Source: an uncultured Lachnospiraceae bacterium (GTDB taxonomy: Bacteria > Bacillota > Clostridia > Lachnospirales > Lachnospiraceae). Taken from it: a stretch of DNA of 45,336 nt. The stretch lies in the NCBI GenBank assembly GCA_910586715.1, contig CAJUJG010000027.1, positions 1 to 45,336 on the forward strand, written 5' to 3'. Shown here piece by piece: positions 35,201 through 42,250 of this stretch. The notes beneath the pieces are model-generated. The model ran no database searches. It had not been told where the DNA came from and was given only the letters and a program-made list of their open reading frames with translations. The position numbers and the translations under genes are program-made. Each line of letters starts with the position of its first letter. Within the stretch, counting starts at the first letter, position 1.

Positions 35201-36575
35201 CATTCAATCAAGCAAAATGAACCGCGTGATCTTCACAAAAGAGATGAAAAAGAATTACACCATTCTTTGTCCGCAGATGTCACCGATTCACTTTGATTTA
35301 CTTGGTCCCGTTTTTCAAATGTGCGGTTATAATCTTGTCGTTTTAAACAATGACAACAAAAGCAGTGTCGATGTCGGTCTGAAATATGTAAATAATGACG
35401 CATGCTATCCTTCTCTTTTGGTCGTTGGTCAAATTATGGAGGCCGTGCTCTCAGGACAATACGATACGGACCGGCTCGCGGTAGTAATGTCCCAAACCGG
35501 CGGCGGATGCCGGGCTACAAACTATATTGGGTTTATCCGGCGCGCCCTTGCAAAAGCAGGATATGAACATATTCCCGTTGTCTCAATCAATCTCTCCAAA
35601 CTGGAAAGAAATCCGGGATTTCGGCTTACGCCAATGCTTTTGCTACGCGCAGTGTATGCGGTAAACTTTGGTGATATATTTATGCGCTGCATTTACAGGA
35701 TGCGTCCATATGAAGCCGTATCCGGCTCCGTTAATGAAGTCCATCAGAAATGGATCAAAAAGTGTATTGAATTTCTTGGGCGTAAATATCTCTCCTATAA
35801 CACTTATAAGAAGATGTGCCGCGAAATAATTGCCGAATTTGATGCTATTCCCGTACTTGATATTCAAAAACCGCGTGTCGGCATTGTCGGAGAAATTCTT
35901 GTAAAATTTTCTCCTTCTGCCAACAATCATTTGGTAGCGTTACTGGAACAGGAAGGCGCGGAAGCCGTTGTGCCTGATTTAATGGATTTTATGTACTATT
36001 GCTTTTACAATCAGATTTACAAATCGGAGCATCTTGGCACCAGCAAAAAAGGGGCACGCCTAAGCCGTATGGGAATCAAAGCGATTCAATTGCTTCGAAA
36101 GCCTATGAGTGAAGCTTTAGCCCAAAGTAAACATTTTACTGCGCCTGCTGATATTTACGAAACGGCAAAGCACGCGGCAGAAATCGTATCTCTCGGAAAC
36201 CAGACCGGTGAAGGCTGGTTTTTAACAGGAGAAATGCTTGAACTGATTGACAGCAATACGCCAAACATCGTGTGTACACAGCCATTTGGCTGTCTTCCGA
36301 ATCATGTTGTTGGAAAGGGTGTTATCAAAGAACTCAGACGGCGCCATCCCGAGGCAAATATTGTAGCGATTGACTACGATCCCGGCGCGTCAGAGGTAAA
36401 CCAGCTTAACCGGATTAAGCTGATGCTCGCCGCAGCACAGAAAAATCTCAACAAACCGGAGGCTACCGTTTCGGAAATTACAAGGAAAACGGACAAAACC
36501 CAGCCAGACAGACAAATTTCCGCAACATCAGCCGAAAACAGGAATAAAAAAAGTACCGACAGCAAGACTGCTTAA
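32223..36575 (+). CDS. Large (R)-2-hydroxyacyl-CoA dehydratase activase-related protein with two ASKHA ATPase domains
   Basis: A 1450-residue protein. Two BadF/BadG/HgdC-type ATPase domains lie in tandem. The first has GIDIGSTTVKVAIL at the N-terminus, GGEDAKII and CAGGTGSFIDQMA. The second (from about residue 345) has GIDAGSTTTKIAVV, GGQDMKCI and ACSSGCGSFIETFA. The cysteines before GTGSF/GCGSF are the usual ligands of the bridging [4Fe-4S] cluster. A DUF2229-type region follows (CQGCTNACRLTVNKF, CERG) and then a dehydratase-like C-terminus with NNDACYPSLLVVGQIMEAVL and MSQTGGGCRATNYIGFIRRAL. Small activases drive ATP-dependent electron transfer to dehydratases; the role of this fused form is not established. 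The ATG at 32223 is chosen over a longer frame because homology and GGGGG begin there. No dehydratase partner gene is adjacent. Confidence 0.9.
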   Translation: MSKKSYTLGIDIGSTTVKVAILDAEHKLLFSDYQRHYANIRETLSSLLQDAYKKLGNIKLRPMITGSGGLTLANHLGVPFVQEVIAVSTALLELAPKTDVAIELGGEDAKIIYFEGGNVEQRMNGICAGGTGSFIDQMASLIQTDAAGLNEYAKNYHSLYTIAARCGVFAKTDIQPLINEGATKEDLSASIFQAVVNQTISGLACGKPIRGHVAFLGGPLHFLSELKAAFIRTLKLDDEHIIDTADSHLFAAIGSALNAKENVFFSMSEMVNKLSSDIKMEFEVARMEPLFANENDYDSFCKRHGSHHVKNAKLENYHGKCFLGIDAGSTTTKIAVVAEDGTLLYSFYSSNNGSPLNTAISSIQEIYRLLPADAEIVRSCSTGYGEALFKAAFMLDEGEVETVAHYYAAAFFNPDVDCIIDIGGQDMKCIKIKNQTVDSVQLNEACSSGCGSFIETFAKSLNYSVEDFAKAALFAKHPIDLGTRCTVFMNSKVKQAQKEGAEVSDISAGLAYSVIKNALFKVIKVSDATELGKHIVVQGGTFYNDAVLRSFEKIADCEVVRPDIAGIMGAFGAALIARERYKAAPDTATAMLSIEQINELKFTTSLVKCQGCTNACRLTVNKFSDGRNYISGNRCERGLGKAKTQNSVPNLFEYKLKRLFSYEPLSESEAVRGSVGIPRVLNMYENYPFWFTFFTALKYQVVLSPVSNRKIYEMGIESIPSESECYPAKLAHGHIEWLIKQGVDFIFYPSLFYERNEFDDANNHYNCPIVTSYSENIKNNVEAIGRGEVIFKNPFMSFKEPKLILQSLAEQFPEIPANELKEAVYAAWQELDNVRQDMYKKGEEVIAYLEKNKARGIVLAGRPYHIDPEINHGIPELINSYGIAVLTEDSVSHLAKPERPLIVSDQWMYHSRLYAAASYVKTRDDLDLIQLNSFGCGLDAVTTDQVNDILSGSGKIYTCLKIDEVNNLGAARIRIRSLLSAIRVREQRNQKRAIQSSKMNRVIFTKEMKKNYTILCPQMSPIHFDLLGPVFQMCGYNLVVLNNDNKSSVDVGLKYVNNDACYPSLLVVGQIMEAVLSGQYDTDRLAVVMSQTGGGCRATNYIGFIRRALAKAGYEHIPVVSINLSKLERNPGFRLTPMLLLRAVYAVNFGDIFMRCIYRMRPYEAVSGSVNEVHQKWIKKCIEFLGRKYLSYNTYKKMCREIIAEFDAIPVLDIQKPRVGIVGEILVKFSPSANNHLVALLEQEGAEAVVPDLMDFMYYCFYNQIYKSEHLGTSKKGARLSRMGIKAIQLLRKPMSEALAQSKHFTAPADIYETAKHAAEIVSLGNQTGEGWFLTGEMLELIDSNTPNIVCTQPFGCLPNHVVGKGVIKELRRRHPEANIVAIDYDPGASEVNQLNRIKLMLAAAQKNLNKPEATVSEITRKTDKTQPDRQISATSAENRNKKSTDSKTA

Positions 36576-36578
36576 TAA

Positions 36579-36625
36579 AAAGCGCTAAGTCACAAATTCT
36601 AATCTGTGACTTAGCGCTTTGTTTT
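36579..36625 (+). terminator. Terminator of the activase gene
   Basis: A perfect 16-bp stem (AAAGCGCTAAGTCACA and its complement, 10-base loop) three bases after the stop, followed by GTTTTC. Confidence 0.85.
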
Positions 36626-36759
36626 CTAGTGCAAGTCTCCAAGTCAGGTAACACACTCTTATTCTCTAACCATGGTTAATCCTCTTTACGTATACCAAGG
36701 ATTATGTTATCTTATAATTATGTTACCATTTCTATTATTATTAAGCGGATTTAAACTTT

Positions 36760-37144
36760 ATGATTATACAGCATAATCTGATGCACAGGAAAAGCTTTCC
36801 AGTGGTTATAAAATAAACCGCTGTGCAGATGATGCCGCCGGATTATCAATATCAGAAAAAATGCGCCGCCAAATTCGGGGACTGAACAGAAAAACACATG
36901 GAAATGGACTGGAGCCGATATCCCCACGGTAGGTGCCGGCAGTAGTTTTCTCATGGAAAACCGCATCGGCTTATATACAAAAAATGTCGCTAACACCGTT
37001 TCCTATCATTTTAAAGGGGATCTGCCGGTGTGGATTCAAATGGGCACAGACTCCAACGTTGGTACGTACATCAATATATGCAATGCAACTGCACGCAGTC
37101 TTGGTATCAGCGGTTTAAGCCTGCATGCTGACACAGGCAAATAA
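36760..37144 (+). pseudogene. Decayed flagellin gene
   Basis: Three flagellin-like pieces lie in the same direction but in three different frames. ATG plus MIIQHNL (36760-36780) is the usual start of clostridial flagellins. After a deletion and frameshift, LSSGYKINRCADDAAG and ISEKMRRQIRGLNR (36789-36890) match the conserved N-terminal D0/D1 helix. After another shift, VWIQMGTDSNVG and ARSLGISGLSL (within 36953-37144) match the C-terminal D1 region. The last helix (family LGAxxNRLxHT) is missing and a stop ends the frame. No other motility gene is in the window. The upstream part of the 661-base gap (36626-36759) shows no clear promoter. Confidence 0.8.
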
Positions 37145-37190
37145 CAGCTCTGAAATGGTACTTCAGCTGCTAAAATACATATGGAAACGA

Positions 37191-37236
37191 AAAGGTATCC
37201 CACAAGTTGTTCTTCAACTGCCGGATACCTTAATTT
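37191..37236. terminator. Terminator of the ligase gene, with nested stem
   Basis: AAGGTATCC/GGATACCTT arms enclose a smaller GTTG/CAAC stem. On the minus strand it lies directly after the ligase stop and ends in TTTTCG; on the plus strand it ends in TAATTTTT, so it may work in both directions. Confidence 0.7.
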
Positions 37237-38775
37237 TTAAAACCGCTTTATCTTCTTCGTCGTATTTTTCTCAAATTCCGTCTCGCGGACCTTCAACCGG
37301 AACACACGCTTATAAAGCGGTGCACCCTGATTATATTCATCAATAATCTTCTGCAAAGCAGCCGGAATATCCTTGATTTTCTTCTTCCCCGCATATTCAT
37401 AATCCGGAAAAATCTCCGCCTCAATCGCGCCCTCGCTCTCACGCACGAGCACCTCCTGCACAAGGCGGTTCTCACCGAGCCTGTTCTCGATTTCCTCCGG
37501 CGAGACATTTTCGCCGTTGGGCGTAATAATCAAGTTCTTCTTGCGGCCGGTCAAAAATACAAAACCGTCCTCATCCACATAGCCCAAGTCCCCTGTCTTT
37601 AGCCAGCCGTCATCCAATGTATCTTCTGTTTCCTTCGGCATCTTGTAGTAACCCTGCATCACACTTGAGCCTTTCACCCAAAGCTCCTCGTCAACGACCT
37701 TCGCCTCACAGTTTGGCATCAGCTTGCCAACAGATCCTTCTTTAATTTGTTCTCCAAAGTTTGTACTGATAACAGGCGCACACTCCGTCATGCCATAACC
37801 CTGCCAAATGGCAATTCCGTATTTTTGAAACAGCTTAATGTATGCAGGATTCAAATAAGCGCCGCCGCTGCACACCGTATGGAACTGCTTTCCAAACACC
37901 TTTGCCTTGATAAGCGGCGCAGGAATCAGCGCTGCCTCCTCAAGCTTTTTGGCAAGCGTTTCAATCATCAAAGGCACCATTAAAATCATGTTCGGCTCAA
38001 AAAGCTTAATATTCTTTGCCACGCGAAGCAGCGAATCGTTGATACAGATTATCGAACCAACAGAAATGCCCTTTAAAATATCCATGCTCAGACAATAAGC
38101 GTGATGAATAGGAAGCACGCTCATAATCACCATGCCTGGATCCAAACCCATGTCCAAACAGGTTGCATTTTCAGCAAGATTTCTGTGCGTCAGCATAACG
38201 CCTTTACTCTTTCCGGTGGTTCCGGAAGTAAACATTATGGTGGCAAGCTGCTCCGGCTTGGGTGCATAATCAAATCCGGCACTCTGTGCACCCAGCAGCT
38301 CCCACATTGCGTGTGCACCTGCAATGCCTTCCGGCACACCCATGCAAATAATATGCTTTAACGCACTGCATTGCTTTGCCGCAAGTTCTGCCACGCCTGC
38401 TTTTGCCTCGTCGTACACAAGTGTTGTAACGTCCGCCCGGTCAATCAGCTCACACAAATCCGCGTCAGGAAGATTGGCGTCCAAAGGAACCGCCACACTG
38501 CCGCTGTCTACCGTTCCAAAATATGTAACTACCCACGAATAAGAAGTCGGTCCGATAATCGCAATATGTTTTCCCTGCTCTCCCAATGCCGCCAATGCCG
38601 CGGAAAAACGCTCGCTGTCGTCTTTTAACTGTGTGTAGCTTTTGCTCTCAATTTTTGCCGCCTTTTTTCCGTTCTCGTCAGCGCCTTTTACCTTGTAGCG
38701 AAATGCATCCTGCGCATGATACTTCTTTTCTGCTTCCACAAGAAGTTCCCGTATGGTGCTCTTTGTCTCACTCAT
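37237..38775 (-). CDS. AMP-forming acyl/aminoacyl ligase (ANL superfamily adenylating enzyme)
   Basis: A free-standing adenylation enzyme of 512 residues that would activate a carboxylic acid as acyl-AMP and pass it to a thiol. The P-loop-like A3 motif FTSGTTGKSKG is at 182-192, YGMTECAPVI is the A5 region, KTGDLGYVDEDG is A7, GRKKNLIITPNGENVSPEEIE is A8, and KKIKRF at the end holds the probable A10 lysine. The general pattern is closer to fatty-acyl ligases than to NRPS amino-acid domains, though the substrate cannot be read with confidence. The ATG at 38775 has GGAG eight bases upstream. It is downstream of the ACP gene, whose phosphopantetheine is a likely acceptor. Confidence 0.9.
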   Translation of the reverse strand: MSETKSTIRELLVEAEKKYHAQDAFRYKVKGADENGKKAAKIESKSYTQLKDDSERFSAALAALGEQGKHIAIIGPTSYSWVVTYFGTVDSGSVAVPLDANLPDADLCELIDRADVTTLVYDEAKAGVAELAAKQCSALKHIICMGVPEGIAGAHAMWELLGAQSAGFDYAPKPEQLATIMFTSGTTGKSKGVMLTHRNLAENATCLDMGLDPGMVIMSVLPIHHAYCLSMDILKGISVGSIICINDSLLRVAKNIKLFEPNMILMVPLMIETLAKKLEEAALIPAPLIKAKVFGKQFHTVCSGGAYLNPAYIKLFQKYGIAIWQGYGMTECAPVISTNFGEQIKEGSVGKLMPNCEAKVVDEELWVKGSSVMQGYYKMPKETEDTLDDGWLKTGDLGYVDEDGFVFLTGRKKNLIITPNGENVSPEEIENRLGENRLVQEVLVRESEGAIEAEIFPDYEYAGKKKIKDIPAALQKIIDEYNQGAPLYKRVFRLKVRETEFEKNTTKKIKRF

Positions 38776-38793
38776 ATATACATCTCCAATTCT

Positions 38794-38812
38794 ATTGACC
38801 ATTTTGGTCAAT
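38794..38812. promoter_or_regulatory. Operator-like palindrome in front of the ligase gene
   Basis: ATTGACCA-TTT-TGGTCAAT is a perfect 8-bp inverted repeat about ten bases before the ligase ribosome binding site. It shares the TTGACC half-site with the imperfect palindrome at 42101-42117. Confidence 0.5.
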
Positions 38813-38828
38813 CACATTTTAGGCAGAT

Positions 38829-38863
38829 GCCGTGCAGCGTCCGTCCAAACGAACATTGCACGG
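38829..38863. repeat. Hairpin between the ACP and ligase genes
   Basis: GCCGTGCA and TGCACGGC form a perfect 8-bp stem around a 19-base loop that itself holds CGTCCGT/ACGAAC-like pairing. It follows the ACP stop by seven bases on the minus strand. No U-tract is present, so partial attenuation or 3'-end protection is more likely than full termination. Confidence 0.55.
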
Positions 38864-38870
38864 CTCTTGT

Positions 38871-39095
38871 TTACTGCAATGTTTCTAAATAGTCAGCAGC
38901 CTCCTGTACTGTACGAATATTTGCCGCCTTCTCCGGGTCAATCTCCACGTCAAGCTCGTCCTCCACCTCGCCGAGCATACTCATAAAGTCGAATGAGCTA
39001 AAGCCCAAATCTTCCATAAAGCGCGATTCCGGCTTAATATCCTCTTGCTTTACCTCAACATAATTTGTGATAATCTCCGCTAATTTCTCAAACAT
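38871..39095 (-). CDS. Acyl/peptidyl carrier protein
   Basis: A discrete 74-residue carrier. The phosphopantetheine site is in DLGFSSFDF; the second serine (Ser34) aligns with the serine of the usual DSL motif, so it should carry the prosthetic group. The protein is acidic with four predicted helices (VEVKQEDIKPESRF, LDVEIDPEKAANI). The ATG at 39095 has AGAGGG seven bases upstream. It lies between the condensation-domain gene and the ligase gene, and is a carrier dedicated to this cluster rather than the fatty-acid synthase ACP, judging by the context. Confidence 0.9.
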   Translation of the reverse strand: MFEKLAEIITNYVEVKQEDIKPESRFMEDLGFSSFDFMSMLGEVEDELDVEIDPEKAANIRTVQEAADYLETLQ

Positions 39096-39159
39096 ATCGT
39101 TACCCTCTTTCCGCATTTTTTGTACTTTTGCAGCTATATTTTAACACAGCGACAGACAA

Positions 39160-40560
39160 TTACACAAGCTTAATAATATCACCGATTTTTAAGTTCGGAT
39201 TTTCAATTCCCTTAAACATAATTTTGCACATATAATAATAGAACAGCTCCAGCGTTTCTTTGCTGTACGCCTTAATCTGATGCTCAAAACTAAAGTCCAA
39301 ACCGTTGTCTTCAGGTCTGTGCATAACCGTAAGATAAAGCCCGTCCGCATAGTAACCGTTTCCGTAGCGCTTTGTCTTGTATCGAATGTCACCCAGGTCA
39401 ACCAAGCCCTTTTCACGCAGCGTCGCCGGCTGGTATGTGAGCGCAACGGTCTCATATCCCATGCCGCGTGGCGGATTATAAACCTGATGTTTATAATTCA
39501 TGCACTCTACAGGGTCAAAGTTTACATAACGGAATACCTCGTTCTGTTTATCCCTGATTTCCAAAATGCCTTCTAAAAAGCTCTTATCCTCGGGGATAAT
39601 TGTCCTGAAAGGAAAACTGTGAATACGCGTACCGCCGGACTTTTTTTCCAAAAGCGTCGCCCTGCGGGCATATGCAACCATCATGGAAACATCATCGCAA
39701 TTGTTCATCTTCTGCAGATACGTACGAATTCCCATAATCAGCAGACACTGCAGCGAAATATGCTGTTCCTCACAAAATGTCATCAGCCGCTGTGTCGGCT
39801 CTCCCTCTAAGTGGAAAATATCAATTGCCGCCGCAAAGCTGTCGGATCCGGTCGGTGCCGCGCGCAGATTGGGATTTCCGGTTGCCCGTCTTGCCTCATC
39901 AAGACGTTTTTTCCCCTCAATACCGTTGTAAATCGGCTCCGGCGCTTCAGACAATTTATGGAAATATGCCCTGTCTCTTGCCTGCGCCTTGCTGCCCGCC
40001 TCGTATGCGTAATCTTTTTCCAACTGCTCAATATACGAACGCGTATCCGCAGGATACGGCACGTTTTCAAAGTTCGCATTACAATAGAGCTCAATTACGT
40101 CTTTCATAAAACCGATTAACGACTGCGCGTCAAGAAAACGGTGGTCACCCACAATATACATTCCCTCAAACCTGTCCGGCGTCTTGATAATGACGATCTT
40201 GTTCATCGGCTCATCCTGTCCGAACGGAATACGCGTCCACGCCGTCATCTGCGCCTCCGCCTCTTCCATCGTTTTCCCGGAAAAGTCCACATACTCAATT
40301 TCGCGCTCCTCCTTGTCCACAATGTACTGATACCATTGCTTCTCTTTTGTATCATAGACAAGCCGTGCACGCATTGACTCGTTTCGCTCATATGCCTTGT
40401 AGATTGCCTTGCGCAGCTCTTCAATATTAAGTTCAAACTCAATGGTCAGACTGCTTCCAACATTAAGAATTTCCTGCCCCGGGCTGTACTGTGAATAGTA
40501 AAAATGGTATTTTTGTGCCGCCGTTAATGGATATGTTTTATATCCTTTTCTTGTTTTCAT
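39160..40560 (-). CDS. Stand-alone condensation-domain protein
   Basis: A 466-residue protein of the chloramphenicol-acetyltransferase/NRPS condensation fold, with no attached carrier or adenylation domain. The N-terminus YPLTAAQKYHFYYSQY is the C1 motif, ESMRARLVYD is C2, and VGDHRFLDAQS (137-147) replaces HHxxxDG, keeping the second His (140) and the Asp (144). The protein continues with CLLIMGIRTYLQKM and a C-terminal half ending QIKAYSKETLELFYYYM. It probably joins the ACP-bound acyl group to a free acceptor. GGGAG precedes the ATG. It is 33 bases after the hydrolase gene. Confidence 0.85.
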   Translation of the reverse strand: MKTRKGYKTYPLTAAQKYHFYYSQYSPGQEILNVGSSLTIEFELNIEELRKAIYKAYERNESMRARLVYDTKEKQWYQYIVDKEEREIEYVDFSGKTMEEAEAQMTAWTRIPFGQDEPMNKIVIIKTPDRFEGMYIVGDHRFLDAQSLIGFMKDVIELYCNANFENVPYPADTRSYIEQLEKDYAYEAGSKAQARDRAYFHKLSEAPEPIYNGIEGKKRLDEARRATGNPNLRAAPTGSDSFAAAIDIFHLEGEPTQRLMTFCEEQHISLQCLLIMGIRTYLQKMNNCDDVSMMVAYARRATLLEKKSGGTRIHSFPFRTIIPEDKSFLEGILEIRDKQNEVFRYVNFDPVECMNYKHQVYNPPRGMGYETVALTYQPATLREKGLVDLGDIRYKTKRYGNGYYADGLYLTVMHRPEDNGLDFSFEHQIKAYSKETLELFYYYMCKIMFKGIENPNLKIGDIIKLV

Positions 40561-40578
40561 CCGGTTCTCCCTTCATTT

Positions 40579-40593
40579 TGACTGTTTCAGTCA
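40579..40593. promoter_or_regulatory. Palindrome TGACTG-TTT-CAGTCA between hydrolase and condensation genes
   Basis: A perfect 6-bp inverted repeat with a 3-base centre immediately after the hydrolase stop and just before the condensation ribosome binding site. It can form an mRNA hairpin; it also has the 3-base spacing of the other operator-like sites in the cluster. Confidence 0.4.
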
Positions 40594-41553
40594 TTACAAT
40601 ACTTCACTTAAAAACTCCGTCATTGTCTGCTCGTATTTTTGAGTATCTTTATAATAGCTCTCCGCATGTGCAGCGCCCTCAATAATCAGCTTCTTTTTCG
40701 GCGATGCACAGCAGTCGTATATTTCATGGCACATTTTGCAAGGAACAAAGGTATCATTTGAACCATGAATGAACAAAATAGGAATCTTTGCCTTTGCCAC
40801 TTCGCGTTTTGCATTGCACTCGTCCATGCCGTACCCCGCAAGCTTTTTGTTCACAACATCAGCACCCGGAATAACCGGAAATGCAGGAAGATGATACATG
40901 GAATTAAGTACATGCGTAAATACTTCCTTCGGAGATGTAAAACCACAGTCAGAAATAATGCCCTTTACCTGTGCGGGAAGATCCAGTCCGCTTGCCATAA
41001 GCACTGTCGCACCGCCCATAGAAGTCCCGTGCAGTATAATCTCTACATCCTCTCCGACTTCCTGTATCACCCAGTTAATCCACACAAGCGCATCCTTGCG
41101 GTCAAGACATCCAAAACCGATATACTCTCCCTCGCTCTGACCATGCGCCCGCGCGTCCGGCAGAAGCATCGCATATCCTCTGTTCAGGTAATAGTCTGAC
41201 AGACCGATATAATCCGACATACCATGGCTTGTATAGCCGTGAAAACAAATCGCAACTTTCTTTTTGTCCATGTCCTCGGCAATTGACGGAAAATAGGTCG
41301 CATGAAGCTTTAATCCGTCAAACGACATTTGATGAACATCCTTATGTGCCTGCGCAAGCATAAAAGTCTTTCTTTTTTCCATCATCGGCATATACTGCGA
41401 CCAGTCCGTTCCGGACATTTTCATCGTACGTTCCACTTTCGCATTATTACGTTTCATGGTTCTTCTGTAAAAATAAGCCGTCTCTCCAGCGCCTACTGCT
41501 GCAAGCGCTCCAAGACAAATCATGGTCTTTCTCAGTATTCCCATTTTTATCAC
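40594..41553 (-). CDS. Alpha/beta hydrolase with N-terminal membrane anchor
   Basis: A serine hydrolase of 319 residues. An N-terminal hydrophobic segment (about 9-28) suggests membrane attachment. The catalytic triad is readable: Ser178 in HGTSMGGA, Asp267 in GSNDTFVP and His296 in GAAHAES; FHGYTSHG (104-111) forms the oxyanion loop. Relatives act on esters or acyl thioesters. In this cluster it may hydrolyse or release an acyl substrate or product, or edit the carrier; this is inference. The start is a GTG with AGAGGAG just upstream; an ATG at 41544 would drop three residues. Confidence 0.85.
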   Translation of the reverse strand: MIKMGILRKTMICLGALAAVGAGETAYFYRRTMKRNNAKVERTMKMSGTDWSQYMPMMEKRKTFMLAQAHKDVHQMSFDGLKLHATYFPSIAEDMDKKKVAICFHGYTSHGMSDYIGLSDYYLNRGYAMLLPDARAHGQSEGEYIGFGCLDRKDALVWINWVIQEVGEDVEIILHGTSMGGATVLMASGLDLPAQVKGIISDCGFTSPKEVFTHVLNSMYHLPAFPVIPGADVVNKKLAGYGMDECNAKREVAKAKIPILFIHGSNDTFVPCKMCHEIYDCCASPKKKLIIEGAAHAESYYKDTQKYEQTMTEFLSEVL

Positions 41554-41571
41554 GATGCTCCTCTCTAACTC

Positions 41572-42003
41572 TTATTTCCCCGCGGATTTATTTTTGGATT
41601 CCTTTTTTGTTTCGCTATCCGCTTCTTTTTTGCTCTCTTTTTTAGGCGCTTTTTCTTCTTTCTTCATTTCTTTTTTCTTTTGCTGGATAATCTCGTTTAA
41701 GCGCAGCGCTTTGTCGATATCTCCCTCCACGCGAAGCTTCTGTGTCGTAAACGCCCACACCGGATCCATCTCACCGTCCGCAATTTTAATCAGCACATCC
41801 GGCGCACAGATAAACATTGCATCCCTGTCATAGTATTCGTACGGCTCCACAAAAAGCTGTCCGTCCTTCACCTCGACATAGAATGCGCCGCCTGCTTCCT
41901 CGTCCTCAATGTCAAACTCAAATGCCAAATGCTCCCGAATATCGCTCACATCGGCACCCATAAATTTCCCTTTGATTTCATAAAATAAGTCTGTGTATGT
42001 CAT
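41572..42003 (-). CDS. SCP2-like sterol/lipid-binding domain protein
   Basis: A 143-residue protein. Residues 1-105 resemble the SCP-2 fold, a small hydrophobic-ligand-binding domain: FDIEDEEAGGAFYVEVKDG, FICAPDVLIKIADGEMDPVW and KLRVEGDIDKALRL are the typical stretches. A lysine/glutamate-rich tail (about 112-143) may form a charged helix. The ATG at 42003 has GGGAGG upstream; the longer frame would start inside the divergent promoter. It is the first gene of the cluster on the minus strand. It may carry or present the lipid used by the ligase and condensation proteins. Confidence 0.8.
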   Translation of the reverse strand: MTYTDLFYEIKGKFMGADVSDIREHLAFEFDIEDEEAGGAFYVEVKDGQLFVEPYEYYDRDAMFICAPDVLIKIADGEMDPVWAFTTQKLRVEGDIDKALRLNEIIQQKKKEMKKEEKAPKKESKKEADSETKKESKNKSAGK

Positions 42004-42055
42004 AACGTCCTCCCTCGTTTTTGTTTTGGCGCTGCCGCCAACTGTTTTTGACAAT

Positions 42056-42074
42056 TTTCGACCAACGGTCGAAA
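42056..42074. promoter_or_regulatory. Operator site A for the divergent TetR regulator
   Basis: TTTCGACC-AAC-GGTCGAAA is a perfect 8-bp palindrome with a 3-base centre, 52 bases before the SCP2-like gene start and in the gap to the TetR gene. Its form and place fit a TetR operator. Confidence 0.6.
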
Positions 42075-42100
42075 CCTTTTGTCATAAGCCTATCATACTT

Positions 42101-42117
42101 TTCGACCGCTGGTCAAG
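42101..42117. promoter_or_regulatory. Operator site B for the divergent TetR regulator
   Basis: An imperfect second copy, TTCGACC-GCT-GGTCAAG, centred 44 bases from site A (about four helical turns). On the minus strand its TTGACC could also be the -35 of the SCP2-like gene, which would explain repression; the -10 is weak. Confidence 0.55.
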
Positions 42118-42174
42118 TACATTTTCTCTGAAATTATCCCAAATTTCCATAACGCTTTATGGCACTTTTTACAA

Positions 42175-42203
42175 TTGTACGCGTTTGTCGCGTATGATAT
42201 AAT
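42175..42203 (+). promoter_or_regulatory. Sigma-A promoter of the TetR gene
   Basis: TTGTAC (42175-42180), 17-base spacer and TATAAT (42198-42203) with TG one base upstream of the -10. The gene starts 48 bases later. Confidence 0.8.
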
Positions 42204-42250
42204 TTTGAATAATTAGACCATTATTCCGTAAACAGAAAGGTGGCGTCTTT

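Noticed and set aside
36593..37236. A short intact gene at 36933-37144
   Set aside because: The only similarity is to the C-terminal part of flagellin; the start lies inside a broken reading frame and essential parts are missing.
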